Counted from the first letter of the stretch, positions 22,140 to 33,800 are shown. The stretch is 64,000 nucleotides of DNA from Saccopteryx bilineata (GCF_036850765.1 NC_089493.1:125680239-125744238); one strand, 5' to 3'. Numbers and translations are program-made. The notes: generated from the letters alone by a model not told the origin.

Positions 22140-22740
22140 GTCGATTTTGCAAGGTACAGCTGATTTATTCAATACCACAAATAAGCAAAAACGATAAAAT
22201 TCCCCCTAAAGTTCAGAAACCCAGATGGGTGTCCAGCCCTGGCCAAATGCACATGATATATGCTTATTAATAAAGCCATACTAGCATCCTCAAATTATCC
22301 AAGGAATACATTTGCCCACACACAGCGATAGGGGGAAGCAATTACTTATTAATAAAGCAATAGCTAAATCTAATTATATCCCCATCAGAAGCAAGCCGGT
22401 AATAAAACTGGGCTGGTCTTCCAGAGCTCGGCGACCTCGCTGACCTCAAATCAAAGTTTAAACCATCCGTCAGCTTCCAATACATTCCCAGCACACCTAC
22501 CAATTACAAGCACCCCAGTGCCGCTGTCTGCTGGAGGTCAGAGGTCACCGCATGCACTAGATAGCTGGGAGCCGGAATGGGGCTTTAGAAATCTCATTAT
22601 CCTGTTAACCATACATTTATCTGACAAGATAAAAGAGACTAGGTGACCAAGCTATCATTAAAGATTAATAAAAAGTATAAAAAATTCAGCGGCAACCAGT
22701 ACTGCTGTTTAGAGCTGTGATCAGCATGACAGGGTTATTA
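22140..22740. promoter_or_regulatory. Repeat-free AT-rich block, candidate enhancer
   Basis: Six hundred bases without transposon signature are rich in homeodomain-type cores ('attaataaag' twice, 'ctaattatatcc', 'gattaataaaa', 'ggttattaatcagg'). They also hold an inverted GATA pair ('ttatctgacaagataaa') and nuclear-receptor-like 'ggtcagaggtca'. Homopolymers and CpG decay are few. The appearance is that of a deeply conserved developmental enhancer. No alignment was possible, so this is inference. Confidence 0.4.
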
Positions 22741-24724
22741 ATCAGGAGCCAGAAAGATTTAGGTCTCTGCTCTGGATAGCTTCTATTTTTATTTTTAGTT
22801 TAGTTTTGTTTTTTTTTTCTTCTTCCTTCTGTCTCAAGTCATTACCTCATCTCCTGCAACCTCACACCAGAGGTCAGAGGGATTCCTGCTAATTGGCTCT
22901 TCTGGTTTCAAATCATAACCCATCAGGCCAATTATAAGATCGCCAGGACTCAGAGGAGACATGGGGAGGCCCCAGGGGGGATCCTGGTGGTCTGGGATGG
23001 GATCCAAGCTGCTTCCTGGGCTGCCCGCCCTTCCTTACATGAGGGGCTTGTTAATCATCGGGCGAAATCAATTCGTTTTTAATTCAGTTCAGTCCTACAA
23101 GGCACACCCAAGCGCAAGATGATTCGTCCCCATTTAATTCCATTTCTCAGCCCACAGCTCCCTGGGAGTCAGAGGGTAGGCTGCCACCCAGCTCCTTCTC
23201 TGCATGCTCCTTCTCTGTTTTGATCATAAATCAATGTCCTTGTCCCTAGAAGGTGGGCCGGGAAGGTGTGTGCCTAGATGAGAACTCAGCAGCTCCCCTT
23301 CACCCCAACCAGGGAAGCAGGAAGGTGAAGTAGTGAGAAGAGTCAACACCCAGGGTAAAAATGCAGCTCCAGCCAGTCCCGTGGAAGGGAACTGAGGCCC
23401 AGTAGTCCTCAGAAGGCCACTCAAGAAGTGAGGTCACCACAGGTACCCTGAGGTCCCAGCAGCATCAGCAGTGAGCAGACATTGTCTCTCAGTGCCCTGC
23501 CCCACAGGACTCAGGTCTGCAGCCTCCCTGCTGCTCCCTGAGTGCTGGGCTACCTCGGAGCAGTCAGCCAGCCTCTCTGAGCCTGCTTCCCAGGCTGGAA
23601 AACTTGGACAACCCTTCCCCTTTGGGTTGTTCAAAGATCAAAGGGAATTTTGGGCTGCAATTTTGTCTATTGTCATCACTTCCTGGTTCACTCCAGCTTT
23701 TCCTGGGTTCCATTAAACCTAATCTGATAAATCAATTAGGGATAAATGTCATGGACTGGCCTCTGGCTAGTTGCCAGAGTTCAAGGGCAACATTTTATTC
23801 TTCTATGCAACTTCACTCTGCCCCGAGGACCCACCCTCCAACCCCACATACAGAGAAGGTGCGTCCTCATTGAAGGGTCTCATGGCCTCTTCTTCCAGCT
23901 CACAGTCACTGCCACGCCTCCTGAGCATAGCCCGCACAGGCCCCAGCAAGTGCTCCGCAAGGGAAGCAGTGCCTGGCCAGATGAAAACTCCAAACCACCA
24001 GCTAGGAGGAAGGTCAAGGTTAATGGCGGTCAAGTAGGGCTGAGGATACAGCCCAAGAAGCCAAGGAAGGTGAAATGGAGAGAAAAATCAGGAAGGGAAG
24101 GGGCAAGTTGGGAAGAGGAGTACAAGGTGCGAGTGGCTGAGGACCACGGTCATGCACAGACTTAGCTTTAAAAAGGTGTGGCCCCGGATTTGTGGCGGCC
24201 AGGTTGGTGGTGCTGGGGACAGCTGTGGAAGGAGTCTGCTAAGTGTCTTCACTGTCACCCAAACAGAACTGCAGCTGGTGTTCCCTTCAGCCTGCTTTCT
24301 CTGAGCCTCTGGCAGACAAAGCCTGCCATCAGGCCCCTGCCCTGGGGCCAGGCCCACCTGCACCAGGTAATAGGAGTACACGGCTTCTTCTTTCTTTTCC
24401 CTCTCCTGACTTCCGAATGGTGTCTGTCCCATCTGCAAAAAGGTGGCATTTTATATTCATAGCATTACCTGTCTAATTATTTACTAGATGTGTATCTCAT
24501 AAGCAATGACATTTTCAAGTATTTGTCCCCTGAAAATAATTTTCCTATAAGCCCAGTGTTTGAAGGGCTCATACCTGAGAAACAAATCCAGAGAAAAACA
24601 AAGAACCCACGACAGTAGTCAGGTGAGCAGGCTAGCTTTGCAGACAGACATGGGACAGTTTCCTCAAACCCACATCCTCATAAAAAGTCTCCTGACTGAT
24701 TCTAAGGCTAAGAAAGAGATGTGT
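22741..24724. other. Gene-free stretch with one CNE-like patch
   Basis: 23035-23165 ('gttaatcatcgggcg', 'aatcaattcgtttttaattc', 'gcgcaagatgattcg') keeps CpGs in AT-rich context and looks constrained. 23540-23650 is a plausible plus-strand MIR ('cagcctctctgagcctgctt'). Frames of 88-139 codons at 23603-24165 overlap in several phases with no domain. Confidence 0.4.
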
Positions 24725-24732
24725 GTGAGGAG

Positions 24733-24992
24733 CAGAGGCAGATTAAGGTCGGTTGAGGCCCTGGGCGCAGAAGAAAGTATTAGGCCCCTTAAAAAGAGAG
24801 GGGGAAAAAATACATGCTACCTATATTTTTAAATAAATAAAAAATATTATGTTCTATTAATGTTAAAATTGCACATATGAAACCAAACTTGGTGTCATTA
24901 GAAAAAAGTGTAAAGTTAGGGTTTTGTAAACCCTTCAGACGTCGGGGGCCCAGGGCGCGCGGCCAGTGTGCCTGCTGTTAAATCTGCCTCTG
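24733..24992. mobile_element. hAT-like MITE, 260 bp, with TIRs and 8-bp TSD
   Basis: The left end CAGAGGCAGATTAAGG matches the reverse complement of the right end, CAGAGGCAGATTTAAC, over about 13 positions. Flanking octamers are gtgaggag (24725-24732) and gtggggag (24993-25000), 7 of 8 identical, as expected for hAT transposases. Both subterminal regions are CpG/GC-rich (ggccctgggcgc; gggcccagggcgcgcgg) around an AT-rich centre with no transposase. It is a non-autonomous element; retained CpGs suggest moderate age. Confidence 0.82.
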
Positions 24993-25089
24993 GTGGGGAG
25001 ATATGTGTTTGTGTGTATATGTGAGCATGTATCTACATGTTGTGGAGAGGAAGAATGAGAAAGAAGAAAACTAATGTTTGGACATTACC

Positions 25090-25215
25090 CTTATTTAATC
25101 CTCCATTTAATGTACCCATTTTACAGCTAAGGAAACTGATACTCAGAGACATGAAGAAACTTGTTCAGAACTTCTTTGCCCATGTCAGAGCGGGAACTCC
25201 ACAGCTCAGAGCTGG
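25090..25215 (-). repeat. MIR SINE, antisense
   Basis: 'Cccattttacagctaaggaa', 'actgatactcagagac' and 'gaaacttgttcag' mark the antisense core. Confidence 0.75.
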
Positions 25216-25314
25216 CTCAGGCTTGCCAAAAAGACTGGAGAAATGGTTTTTGCCAACTCATATCTCTTTGTATGTGTCACAATCATGTTCCGAGTACCTT
25301 GGGCAACATGGTAG

Positions 25315-25480
25315 AAAATTTATACATATTATCTCATGTGATATTCACAACATTTCTGTGAGTTAATTGTTCCTCGTTCAGAGAGGAGAAAATTGAGGCA
25401 CTAACAGAGTGAGTAGTTTTCCCATAAGGAGCTATGATTCAAATATGGATTTGTTTCACCTAAATCCAAAGCCCTTGAAC
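25315..25480 (-). repeat. MIR SINE, antisense
   Basis: 'Attatctcatgtgatattca', 'gagaggagaaaattgagg' and 'gctatgattcaaatatgg' follow antisense MIR. Confidence 0.7.
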
Positions 25481-26029
25481 ACTACATCATACTGACTTGC
25501 TCCATCATGATCCTGTTTTGAGCTTTGAGAGTACAGAATCTAGGTAGATGGGGAACCATGCGCATGAGAGAACCAGAGTCATCACACAGCGGTCCATATG
25601 GAAAGGATAGCAGCTACTCTACATCACCAAAACTCATATTCTCTGTCTTCCCACCCCATCACCCAGTGTGCCCCTGCCCGGGCCAGCTCCCTCAGGGTTA
25701 CAAGACGGCTGCCACAGCATGAAACATCACATACAGCTCTGACAACATCCAACGTGAAAAGAGACATTAATTCATTTCTGTGTCTCTTTTTTTTTCTTTA
25801 CTTTTATTTATTTCATGTTATTTCTACTATACTTGTCTAAACTTTTGTCTGTGCATACATATGAAGACGTATTGGAGAAATGCTCGGTTAATGTTAAAAA
25901 GGCATCTTCTTGTACTTTGATGCATGGGTTGGTTTGTTTTTGTCATAATCATACACAATTTTTTGCAAATATAACGTCAGATTAAAAAAATACATCAAAA
26001 TATATCTTATAATGTTATTTACTTTGTTA
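25481..26029. other. Gene-free, AT-rich second half
   Basis: 25770-26029 is AT-rich ('tatttatttcatgttatttc', 'gcaaatataacgtcag') and may contain decayed L1. Nothing is assigned. Confidence 0.35.
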
Positions 26030-26390
26030 AGATGAGTCTATGTGCTCTCCCACATTACATCCCTGATGAGATAAAGGACACAGTCTTGGCAAAGTCTGTA
26101 AGGCCTGCTGTGATCTGGTCCCCAAGCCTTGCCACAGGATACCAGTCCTCAAACACACTGGGTGCATGCGAGCTTCCTCAGCTCAGGCAGCTCTCTCCCT
26201 GGCAGGCTTCCCTCCACGGAGCCCCGGGAGAGCCCTGGGCTTCCTCCAGGCCCAGTCCAAGTGCCACTTGCTCCTTGAAGCTTCCCCAGGAAGCTCAGTC
26301 AGAAAGTACTGCTCTTCTACTCAGGGATCATAGAATTGTATTGATTCTTCTACTTTAGGGCATGTCTCAAACTTCCTCACAACGTGGTGT
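26030..26390 (+). mobile_element. L2 LINE 3' fragment
   Basis: 'Aaggcctgctgtgatctgg', 'ccaagccttgcc', 'caagtgccacttgctccttg', 'aagcttcccca' and 'catagaattgtattgatt' follow L2 order. Confidence 0.65.
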
Positions 26391-27429
26391 GTTGGAGCCA
26401 GGTTCCATTTGCTCCTAAGACCTGATTCTGTGAGTATCTACCAAAGATGTCCCGTGAGTCCCTTGAAATCAGCTATGATAGGAATATTTATATCATGAGA
26501 ATTTGCAAATGCTATAATCAGATATTTTTTCCCCTGGAGAAGGCCGGTTGCTAACCACTTACCAGCATACCCTCCCTTCCACTTCAAATCAACTCATTGG
26601 GGTCAGTCTTACGCCCTTCCCCAAGTGCTTTGCACTATGCTATGCTTGGGCAGGAGTTCATACGCAGATGACCAGCTTCTGGAAATGTGGCATAAGCAGA
26701 AGGGCACTGTAGGAATGGATGTGTCATTCCCCAGCGGTGGGTGCCAGCCAGCCCAGCACTGCCGTGAGAGCAGCTGTCATGCAGGTCCCAGCCGTCTTCC
26801 TGGTGCAATCCAGCCCTACCTGTGTCAAGAGGAAACACCAGGGCTTAACAGGAATGATGGAGAAGTAAAATAGCCCCTAGCCTCCCCAATCCCTAAATCT
26901 TACACAATGGAGAGGCATAAGTAACTCAGTAAATGACAATGGAGAGGCATAAGTAACTCAGTAAATGAGCCAAGCAGTTCATGTCTTGAAAAATGCAAGG
27001 CGGATGGTTAAACCAGCCTGAGGAGCCTTCATCGTCAGTTTACTGGTGGACTCAGAGTGGTTGATCCAGTTCCCTACGGCATTGTCTGTACTTCTCAGGT
27101 GACAGAGAAGAGGCACAAGGTAGGCCTAAGCAATGCCCTCAAGGGTTTCCTGATCCCCAGATTTGTAGCTGTGACCTGTACCAGGACACTCAGGGCAGGT
27201 GGGATCCTCAGAGGACTGACAGGCTCAGCCAATAAACCAAACCACTCGCTTTCTGAGACTATGGTCACCCAAACTCACATCCACGAGTGCCCTTGAATCA
27301 GAGGAGAACTGGAACACCATCCCTCCAGCCACCAGGCAGGGGTTGGGCCTCTGTCATACACTGCCCCCACCATAATACCAGTGCTGCAGGTCATTCTGAA
27401 CCATGTGTGTTGAAGAGTTAAACATACTG
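26391..27429. other. Unique sequence, no gene seen
   Basis: Only chance frames of up to 82 codons. It includes the 32-bp tandem duplication annotated at 26905-26968. Confidence 0.4.
26905..26968. repeat. Perfect 32-bp tandem duplication
   Basis: A 32-base unit beginning caatggagaggcataagt is repeated once without a mismatch (26905-26936, 26937-26968), which implies a recent replication-slippage or repair event. Confidence 0.97.
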
Positions 27430-27560
27430 AGTTTTTGTCCCTTGCAGTGTGCAGTCTTAGTCCAGCTCCCTCTCTTTGGGCCTCAGTTTCCCCATACTAA
27501 CAATGAGGTGCCTTGAGTTTATGAACTCATTGATAGCCCCTCACCCTATCAGCTTTGTCA
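27430..27560 (+). repeat. MIR SINE
   Basis: 'Ctttgggcctcagtttcccc' followed by 'atactaacaatgagg' is the plus-strand core. Confidence 0.65.
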
Positions 27561-29165
27561 CCATATGTTTCTAGGAATATTTGGGCCACGTCCCCAGCCC
27601 TGAGCTCAGGAAGGATTGAGGGCTGTCGGGCTAGGACCCCCGCCTCCCTGGTTTAGCCCCTAGCAAACCAGTCTGTCTTGCTGGTGTCCTGACTGTCCCT
27701 GGGTCCCACCTAGCTGCTAGAATTGGCCTCTGGGAGCTGGCCGAATGAGTGAGCGGCTTCCCTGAGGAGAGGATGTCAGAGACACATTAATACTCTACTG
27801 GCTGCTATTCTGGGCTGGCAAGGCAAGGATGAGGCTTGGGGACCCCTGGGCCCTGCAGAGCCAGCCTGCAGTGGTGGGTGGGGAGTAGAAATGTAAGAGG
27901 AGCTCAAGCTGCCCTGAACCCTACCTGCAGCCTTTAGGGGTCTCGGGAGAAAGGGGACAGGAGATATTTTTTGGCTCTTTCTGCCTACTAGACACTCTGT
28001 AATTTGTCTCATTTCTTCCTTGTCATAAATCCACAAAGCAGAGACTATTGACCCATTTTTCAGATGAAGTCAGTGCAATGGTGTGCCTTTCCCAATGTCA
28101 CCCTGGGCTCCATGGCAGAGACCTTCAAGAATGACAGTTAAAAGGTACGGAGAACCACCCTTTGAACAAAACTAGGAAGTATGTGGAGTGCTCAGCACTC
28201 CAATTTTTACACGTAAGTGGTGGAGGGATTCACCCCTTCCACCCCAGCAAGGGATGGACTGGAGCCCTGTGGTACCCGGGCTGACCAGTGTCCAGAGCAT
28301 CTTTTGAGGAGGTATCCAGTTGGGGGAGCTGAGCAAATTAGTCCAGAAAGCCTTGAGATGAGCTGGTGGTGTTACCAATAGTATGAGGTCTGGGGTAGGT
28401 AGGGGATGGGCAGGAGGATGTAACCTCCTCGGGAAAGACAGTCTGGGACTCAGACTTTGGGCCAGCCTCCCCTAGGTCCACAGCCCCACTGGGGACCCAG
28501 CCCAAGAGATGGGCTGGAGGTCTTTGACACTTGCACCCTCTGAAATTTCTCCACGCCCCTCCTGTCCCTGTTCACTTTAACTCTGCACAGAAGAAGGCTC
28601 CCAGCCTCCTTCCTTCCCCAATAAGGTTCAAAGGTCCATAAGATACAGATCCACTAGACCAGAGCCCCAACATCAGCAAAGTGAAAGCAAGCTTTGCCTT
28701 CCTTGGAGACCAGCAGCTCCCCGCCCCTGCATGTGGCCCTTCCCTAGGAAGACTTCCTGGAATGGAGAGGGTCCATGATCACAAATGAACCAACGAAATC
28801 CTGCGCTCCTATACCTCAGAGGAGGAATCTGGAGCTGAATGAGGCTGACTAACCTACCTGAGGCACCAGGGCAATGGCAGAAATCTGAGCCAGGCGGGTC
28901 GGCAAAGCCCGTGTTCCCACCAGACCCTGCATCCTGCCGCCACTGTCTAGACCAGACCATGGTTTCAGGGGTCACCTCTGTGGGTCATCTCTTCTCCCAG
29001 ATCCTGGGGAGCCCCATCTTTCTGCACAGTGAGCATCTATCTTGTCTTGGGCATGACCTTGGGACACTTCTCAGTGCAAGGGCAGCCCCGGTCACATCTC
29101 TTGTCTGTCCTTATTGCCTACCCTCCACCTGTCCTGCTCCTGGCTGCCTCTCCTTCCACTTCCAT
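27561..29165. other. Gene-free stretch
   Basis: A likely antisense MIR lies at 28010-28150 ('gacccatttttcagatgaag', 'cccaatgtcaccctggg'). Frames of about 100 codons at 28673-29171 have no recognised domain. Confidence 0.4.
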
Positions 29166-29345
29166 TTTTAAAACATATTTATTGGGAACCTTATGACAAG
29201 CCAGAGACGGCTGGGTGTTACAGGTGAGTGAGCAGGACACGGTGAGAGGTCCTGCTCTAAGTTTTATTCTTCTCGGGGGAGGCAAGTAAATGAACAAAGA
29301 AATGAGATCATCTCGGCTGGTGATGAGTGCCGGAAGGCTGCAGAA
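29166..29345 (-). mobile_element. L2 LINE fragment, antisense
   Basis: 'Catatttattgggaacctta', 'gtgttacaggtgagtgagca', 'aggtcctgctctaagtttta' and 'ggtgatgagtgccgg' are antisense L2 wording. Confidence 0.6.
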
Positions 29346-29499
29346 GCTGGTGAGCTCGCCCAGCCCACCCATCAGCCGTCCTGGACCACATCTGGCCTAA
29401 CTGGTTCCCTTATTTGACTTTGGAGAACAATAACGAGGGGGGGGGCAGAGGCAAGAAAAGACCACGCCAGGCCCCTTTGAGGTTGACAGTATTCTAAAC

Positions 29500-29620
29500 A
29501 CTCACTCACAGAGGGAGGAAGAAATTATCGCCACTTACAGGTGACAAAACGGAGGCTCTGAGAGGTCACTCAAGACACTGGCGACAGTGTAAACACAGCT
29601 CCTGCCTGCCTAGTGCTGTT
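29500..29620 (-). repeat. MIR SINE, antisense
   Basis: 'Attatcgccacttacaggtg' and 'acaaaacggaggctctgaga' mark the antisense core. Confidence 0.75.
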
Positions 29621-29929
29621 GCCAAACCACACTGCCTCCCAGTCAGAGCAGGACACTGCCCCACTCCTCAGGTCACCCAGCCCACTCGCCACTGGCCCAG
29701 GACAGCCTGCCGCCACTCTCCCCACCCCGCCCCTAAGTAGAGTCTGTGGTGCCTGCTGGGAGCACCAGTGAGGAGTTCCAGAGATGCTCCTGCCCACCAA
29801 CGCAGGGCTCGGGAGCTGTCACCTTTCATGGCGCAGATGGTGCTAAGCTGACCTCAGGACAGCTTTACAACCAGAAGAGGCCGTAGAATTTAGTTAATTC
29901 TAATGCCACCCTGGACTCACACAGGTGCT

Positions 29930-30575
29930 CTCTGTGTGTTCACTCGTATGCATTAAGCGCCGACTGTGTGCCATGTACCACGTGAGGTGCTGGGCGTGTG
30001 TGGAGGAGTGAGACATAAGATCCTGACCTCATGACTTTTACCAGTTACTAGCAGAGGACATGGGCAGTGAAGAAACAATCACAGACATAAACAGACTCAC
30101 GGACTGTGATGGAGACGGTTAAAGACCAGAAAGGGGTGACATGGGAGCTTTTCCAGGGGAGGAGAACTGACTTATTCTGGAGGGTCCCCCGAGGAAGGAA
30201 CAATGGCCTGGCATTAAACAGGCAAAGGGGGGGGTGGTGGCAGGGGAAGAGGAGACACAATAGAAGGAAAGGCCTGTAGGGAGGCACATGGTGGGTTCTA
30301 GGAATGGGAAAAAGACCAGTATGGCCAGTATAGCATTAAAGCAGAAATGGTGAAGAGGAGCAGGACACCTGGGCACTGGGGGTTGTCGCAGGGGCCACAT
30401 CATGTGGTGAGGTATAGGATATGATAAAACATTTGGCCTTGATCCCGAGGCAGTGAGGAGGCTTTGAAGCTTTTAAAGGTGTCTGCGTGGAGGTGAGGAG
30501 GGTGTTGGAGTTTTCAGAAATTGCCCTGGCAGGAGGTGGGAATGGCAGGGGGGCAGCGGGACGGCAGGGAGCCTG
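29930..30575 (-). mobile_element. L2 LINE fragment, antisense
   Basis: 'Cgccgactgtgtgccatgta', 'aaacaatcacagacataaac', 'aaggcctgtagggaggc', 'accagtatggccagtatag' and 'gccttgatcccgaggcagtg' give antisense L2 over about 640 bases. A minus-strand SINE lies just beyond. Confidence 0.65.
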
Positions 30576-30625
30576 TGGCAACTGTTTTTTGTTTTTTTTG
30601 TTTTGTTTTGGTTTTTTCAGTTCTA

Positions 30626-30797
30626 TTTTTTTTTAATAAATATTTTATTTATTCATTATAGAGAGGGGAGAGAGAGAGAGAAGGGGGGAGGAGCAGAAAG
30701 CATCAACTCCCATATGTGCCTTGACCAGGCAAGCCCAGGGTTTCGAACCGGCAACCTCAGCGTTTCCAGGTTGACACTTTATCCACTGCGCCACCAC
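30626..30797 (-). mobile_element. Short tRNA-derived bat SINE, antisense
   Basis: It runs from a T-rich tail through GA-rich sequence and 'cccatatgtgccttgaccag'. It has an antisense B box ('ggtttcgaaccggcaacctc') and ends with 'actttatccactgcgccacc'. It is the same short type as the plus-strand copy at 43874. Confidence 0.88.
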
Positions 30798-31389
30798 TGT
30801 TGCAGTCGTCCGTCCACAGGGGAGATGCTGCTGCTTCAGGAGAGGGCAGGGACTGTGCGGGGACAAGGAGTAGGTGCCTTCCAGAGGTACTGATTCAGCA
30901 GGGTTGGGGACGCACTACTGGATGGACGCAGGCAGGAGGGTCAGGGGAGACAGCTCCAGGGCCCCCTCTGGAGGAGAACATGGGGAGGGAAGAGCTAACC
31001 TTGGAAACCGAGCCCCAGATTGACAAGGTGTGCCCAAGGCTCCACAGCCAGGCTCGATCCTGGTCTGTTTCTCGACATGTTGCTCAAGCTGAGCAGAGCA
31101 GGGTCCTGGGGGTATCGCTTCTCTGTCCACCCCCCATGGTGAAGCCCTGGAGAAAACCTCATCAGCCCGGTGTGCCCCACCCACACCCCACGGCATCTCA
31201 TACAGCCCCTGGTACACAGGGCTTAGGGTGCTCAGTCAGGGACCCGGAGAATACTTCTAAATTCTAACCTAGCTCTGGGAAGTCGCATCTCCTGGGAACT
31301 CACATTCCACCTCTGCTTAAAACATTGTCACTGGTGATGAAGTGGTGTCATCAGCTATGCAGAGCTGGAGGTTCCCCCGAGCTCTCTGC
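30798..31389. other. Unique sequence, no gene seen
   Basis: Overlapping frames on both strands reach 155 codons (30800-31267) without a domain. Confidence 0.4.
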
Positions 31390-31990
31390 ACAGTGCCAAA
31401 GCAATGGTAGTGGAAAACATTTTTACTACAAAGCACGGTGGGGTTGAAATATGGAGATGAAAAGGAAGGGTGTTACAGGCAGGGGGGCACAGCCCATGCA
31501 AAGGCCTGAGCAATTCCTGACCAGGCGGTGGTGCAGCGAATAGAGTGTTGGACTGGGATGCGGAGGACCCAGGTTCGAAACCCCGAGGTCACCAGCTTGA
31601 GCACGGGCTCATCTGACTTGAGCACGGGCTCACTAGATTGAGCTGTGGGTTGCTGGCTTGAGCATGGGATAATAGGTCGCCATGGTCACTGGCTTGAGCC
31701 TAAGGTCGCTGGCTTGAGCAAGGGGTCACTCGCTGTGCTATGGCCCTCCCCTTCCCCAAGGCACATATGAGAAAGCAATCCATGAACAACTAAGGAGCTG
31801 GAAGAATCAATGCTTCTCATCTCTCTCCCTTCCTGCCTGTCTGTCCCTATCTATCCCTCTCTCTGTCTCTCACGCTAAGAAAAAAAAAGGCCTGAGCAGG
31901 GCCAGGGTAAGAGATCTGAAGAGACCCAGGAGGGGGTGGATAGACCAGCTAAGTGCATCCTTATGTCACCTTCCTGCTCAAACTGCACAG
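31390..31990 (-). mobile_element. L2 LINE fragment, antisense, split by a SINE
   Basis: 'Ggggcacagcccatgcaaag' and 'gcctgagca' precede the SINE, and 'gagcagggccagggtaagag' resumes after it at 31887. The SINE is therefore younger. Confidence 0.6.
31513..31886 (+). mobile_element. tRNA-derived bat SINE (Rhin-1/MEG-like) with 12-bp TSD
   Basis: The head is CCTGACCAGGCGGTGG, the B box is GGTTCGAAACC, and the body holds five or more 'gcttgagca' units, the standard 'acatatgagaaagcaatcc' block and a CT-rich end with A8. Perfect duplications aaggcctgagca flank it (31501-31512, 31887-31898). Confidence 0.95.
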
Positions 31991-33004
31991 CAGGTCTATT
32001 AAGGTAAACACCGCTTTCTTGTTTATTTTAAATAAGAAGCAGAAGTGGACCTGGTTGTCCACACTCCCCAGTTCCTAAGTGATCAGATAGCCCTTCTCAC
32101 TCACAGGTAGGCAAGCCCTTGGGAGATGAGAGAAGGCCTACCAGGCAAAAACTGAAAATGACCTTTTGACGATGACAGTCTTCCCAGGAACTAGTTGAGG
32201 AAAGCAGCTCTTAGCGGTAGGACCTTTGTCAGGTCTTCAAGTTTAATAATTAAGGCAGTTCTGAGAAAGGAATTAACTGGCCTTTCTTCAGACAGGACCA
32301 AGCCAATCAATATGCCCCTCCATTTCAAACACTGGTGTCCGCCAGGGGCAGGCAGGGTGCGGGGCTCCCCGTGGTTCTCGGCCCCCCCTCCCGGCCCCCA
32401 GTCCTTCCACATAAGGAGGCGCAATGTGCTGATCAGCAACTCGGGCAAAGCTGAATTGATCCTCTGAGCCTGGAGAGTATCAAGCTGCATAGGTAAGTGT
32501 GCTTTAAACAATGGGTAGTGGCATTCTCACCTAGAGCTGGAACATGGACGTGAATGTGATTTCCTATGCCAGCCCAGCTGCTGTGGCCTGTGAGGCCAGG
32601 GGCGGTGAAGGGAGGGAGGGTGGGAGGGCTTTGTGGGGTACTTTACGCTGAAGAGTTGGGGAGCAATGAGAGAGAAGGGGCATGTGGGAAGAAAGCATGG
32701 AGGAAGTGCTCCTGCCGACCAGATTAAACCCACTTCATCACTGAGAAGCAGGAACAGGAAGTCCCCCTCACCTCCAAGCTGCCTCTTAAAGTGCACTGAT
32801 GACCCTCAGGAGGCCAGGGCCTCTCTCAAGGACAGGCACCATTAAACCCAAGCTTGGTATGGACCCGTCTTACTGGGGAGCATCAGCTAATACCTGTGTA
32901 GGGGGGTGGAACCCAGAAGAAGCCCCCAGCCACCACCTGACCACAGCCCACCCTGACTGTCAGGGCTTCTTCACCCCTTTGGCTTCCAGAATAGGTGGAA
33001 CCTA
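31991..33004. other. Unique sequence with a possible conserved patch
   Basis: 32190-32345 ('caagtttaataattaaggc', 'aaaggaattaactggc', 'agccaatcaatatgcc') is AT-leaning and repeat-free. It is followed by a weak CTCF-like 'ccgccaggggcagg' at about 32339. No gene is seen. Confidence 0.35.
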
Positions 33005-33190
33005 ACAGCCCTGCGTCTGAAACACACCTTGGCCACTTGCTAGTTGAGTATCCTCGGCCCAGCTTCTCCTCTCTGAGCCTCAGTGTCTCCATCTGTAAAA
33101 TGGGTGAGTAATATCTCAACTCACAGAATCTTGTAGAGCGGTAGGCATGGCGTTGGGGACTTGCTGAGCCTGAGTCTGCACACTATTAGG
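33005..33190 (+). repeat. MIR SINE
   Basis: 'Ggccacttgctagttgagta', 'ctctgagcctcagtgtctcc' and 'atctgtaaaatgggtgag' are a clear plus-strand MIR core. Confidence 0.82.
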
Positions 33191-33519
33191 GTAAATGATG
33201 CTCCTACCTATGTTCCCCAGGATCTTTGATGTCCACCAACACGCCAGTCACCTTCGTCTTGTGAAAGGGGGAGGAAAGGCATTGGACTTGCATCTCAATG
33301 TGAGAGGAGAACAGAGGAGGGGAGAGGCCATAGACCCTCTTCCCACCTGGCTCCAGGGACTGGGTTGCGCTCTAAGATAGAGAAAGTTGAGAGTCAGCAG
33401 TTCAAAGGTTTTGTGGGCCTGTGGACAGAAGCAGAGCTCCCGTGGGGCCCAGAGGCAGCGTGCGGCACAGAGGTGGGCAGAGACACCCCCCACCCTCACA
33501 CAGCAGGGGTGGGTGGTGC

Positions 33520-33559
33520 CCAATGGGGCCAGGGCCTCCCAATGGGGCCAGGGCCTCCC
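33520..33559. repeat. Perfect 20-bp tandem duplication
   Basis: The unit ccaatggggccagggcctcc occurs twice in succession (33520-33539, 33540-33559). Confidence 0.95.
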
Positions 33560-33654
33560 AAGGCTGGGGCGTCAGGCTGACCTGGGACTGTCTCCCATCT
33601 CCCAGCCCTGTGTCTCAGCAGTGGCCTCTCTCTCAGCTGGCGTCTGTTAGGCCC

Positions 33655-33800
33655 TCGTTAGGGGCCGTGCACTGTGCTAAGAGCCCTGCACACATCACCC
33701 ACAGGGGCTCACAGAAGCCCGTCACAAGGGCAGCCCTGCTATCCCTGTTGTGGAGAGAGAACGCTGCACTTCAGGGAGGATAACTTCCCTTTCTTCTCAT
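33655..33800 (-). repeat. MIR SINE, antisense
   Basis: 'Gtgcactgtgctaagagccc' and 'tgctatccctgttgtggaga' resemble antisense MIR. Confidence 0.5.

Noticed and set aside
30645..30866. 73-codon minus-strand frame containing a tRNA-like segment
   Set aside because: The tRNA-like part is the head of a SINE with a decayed fold, not a tRNA gene; all tRNA-like boxes in the window belong to SINEs.
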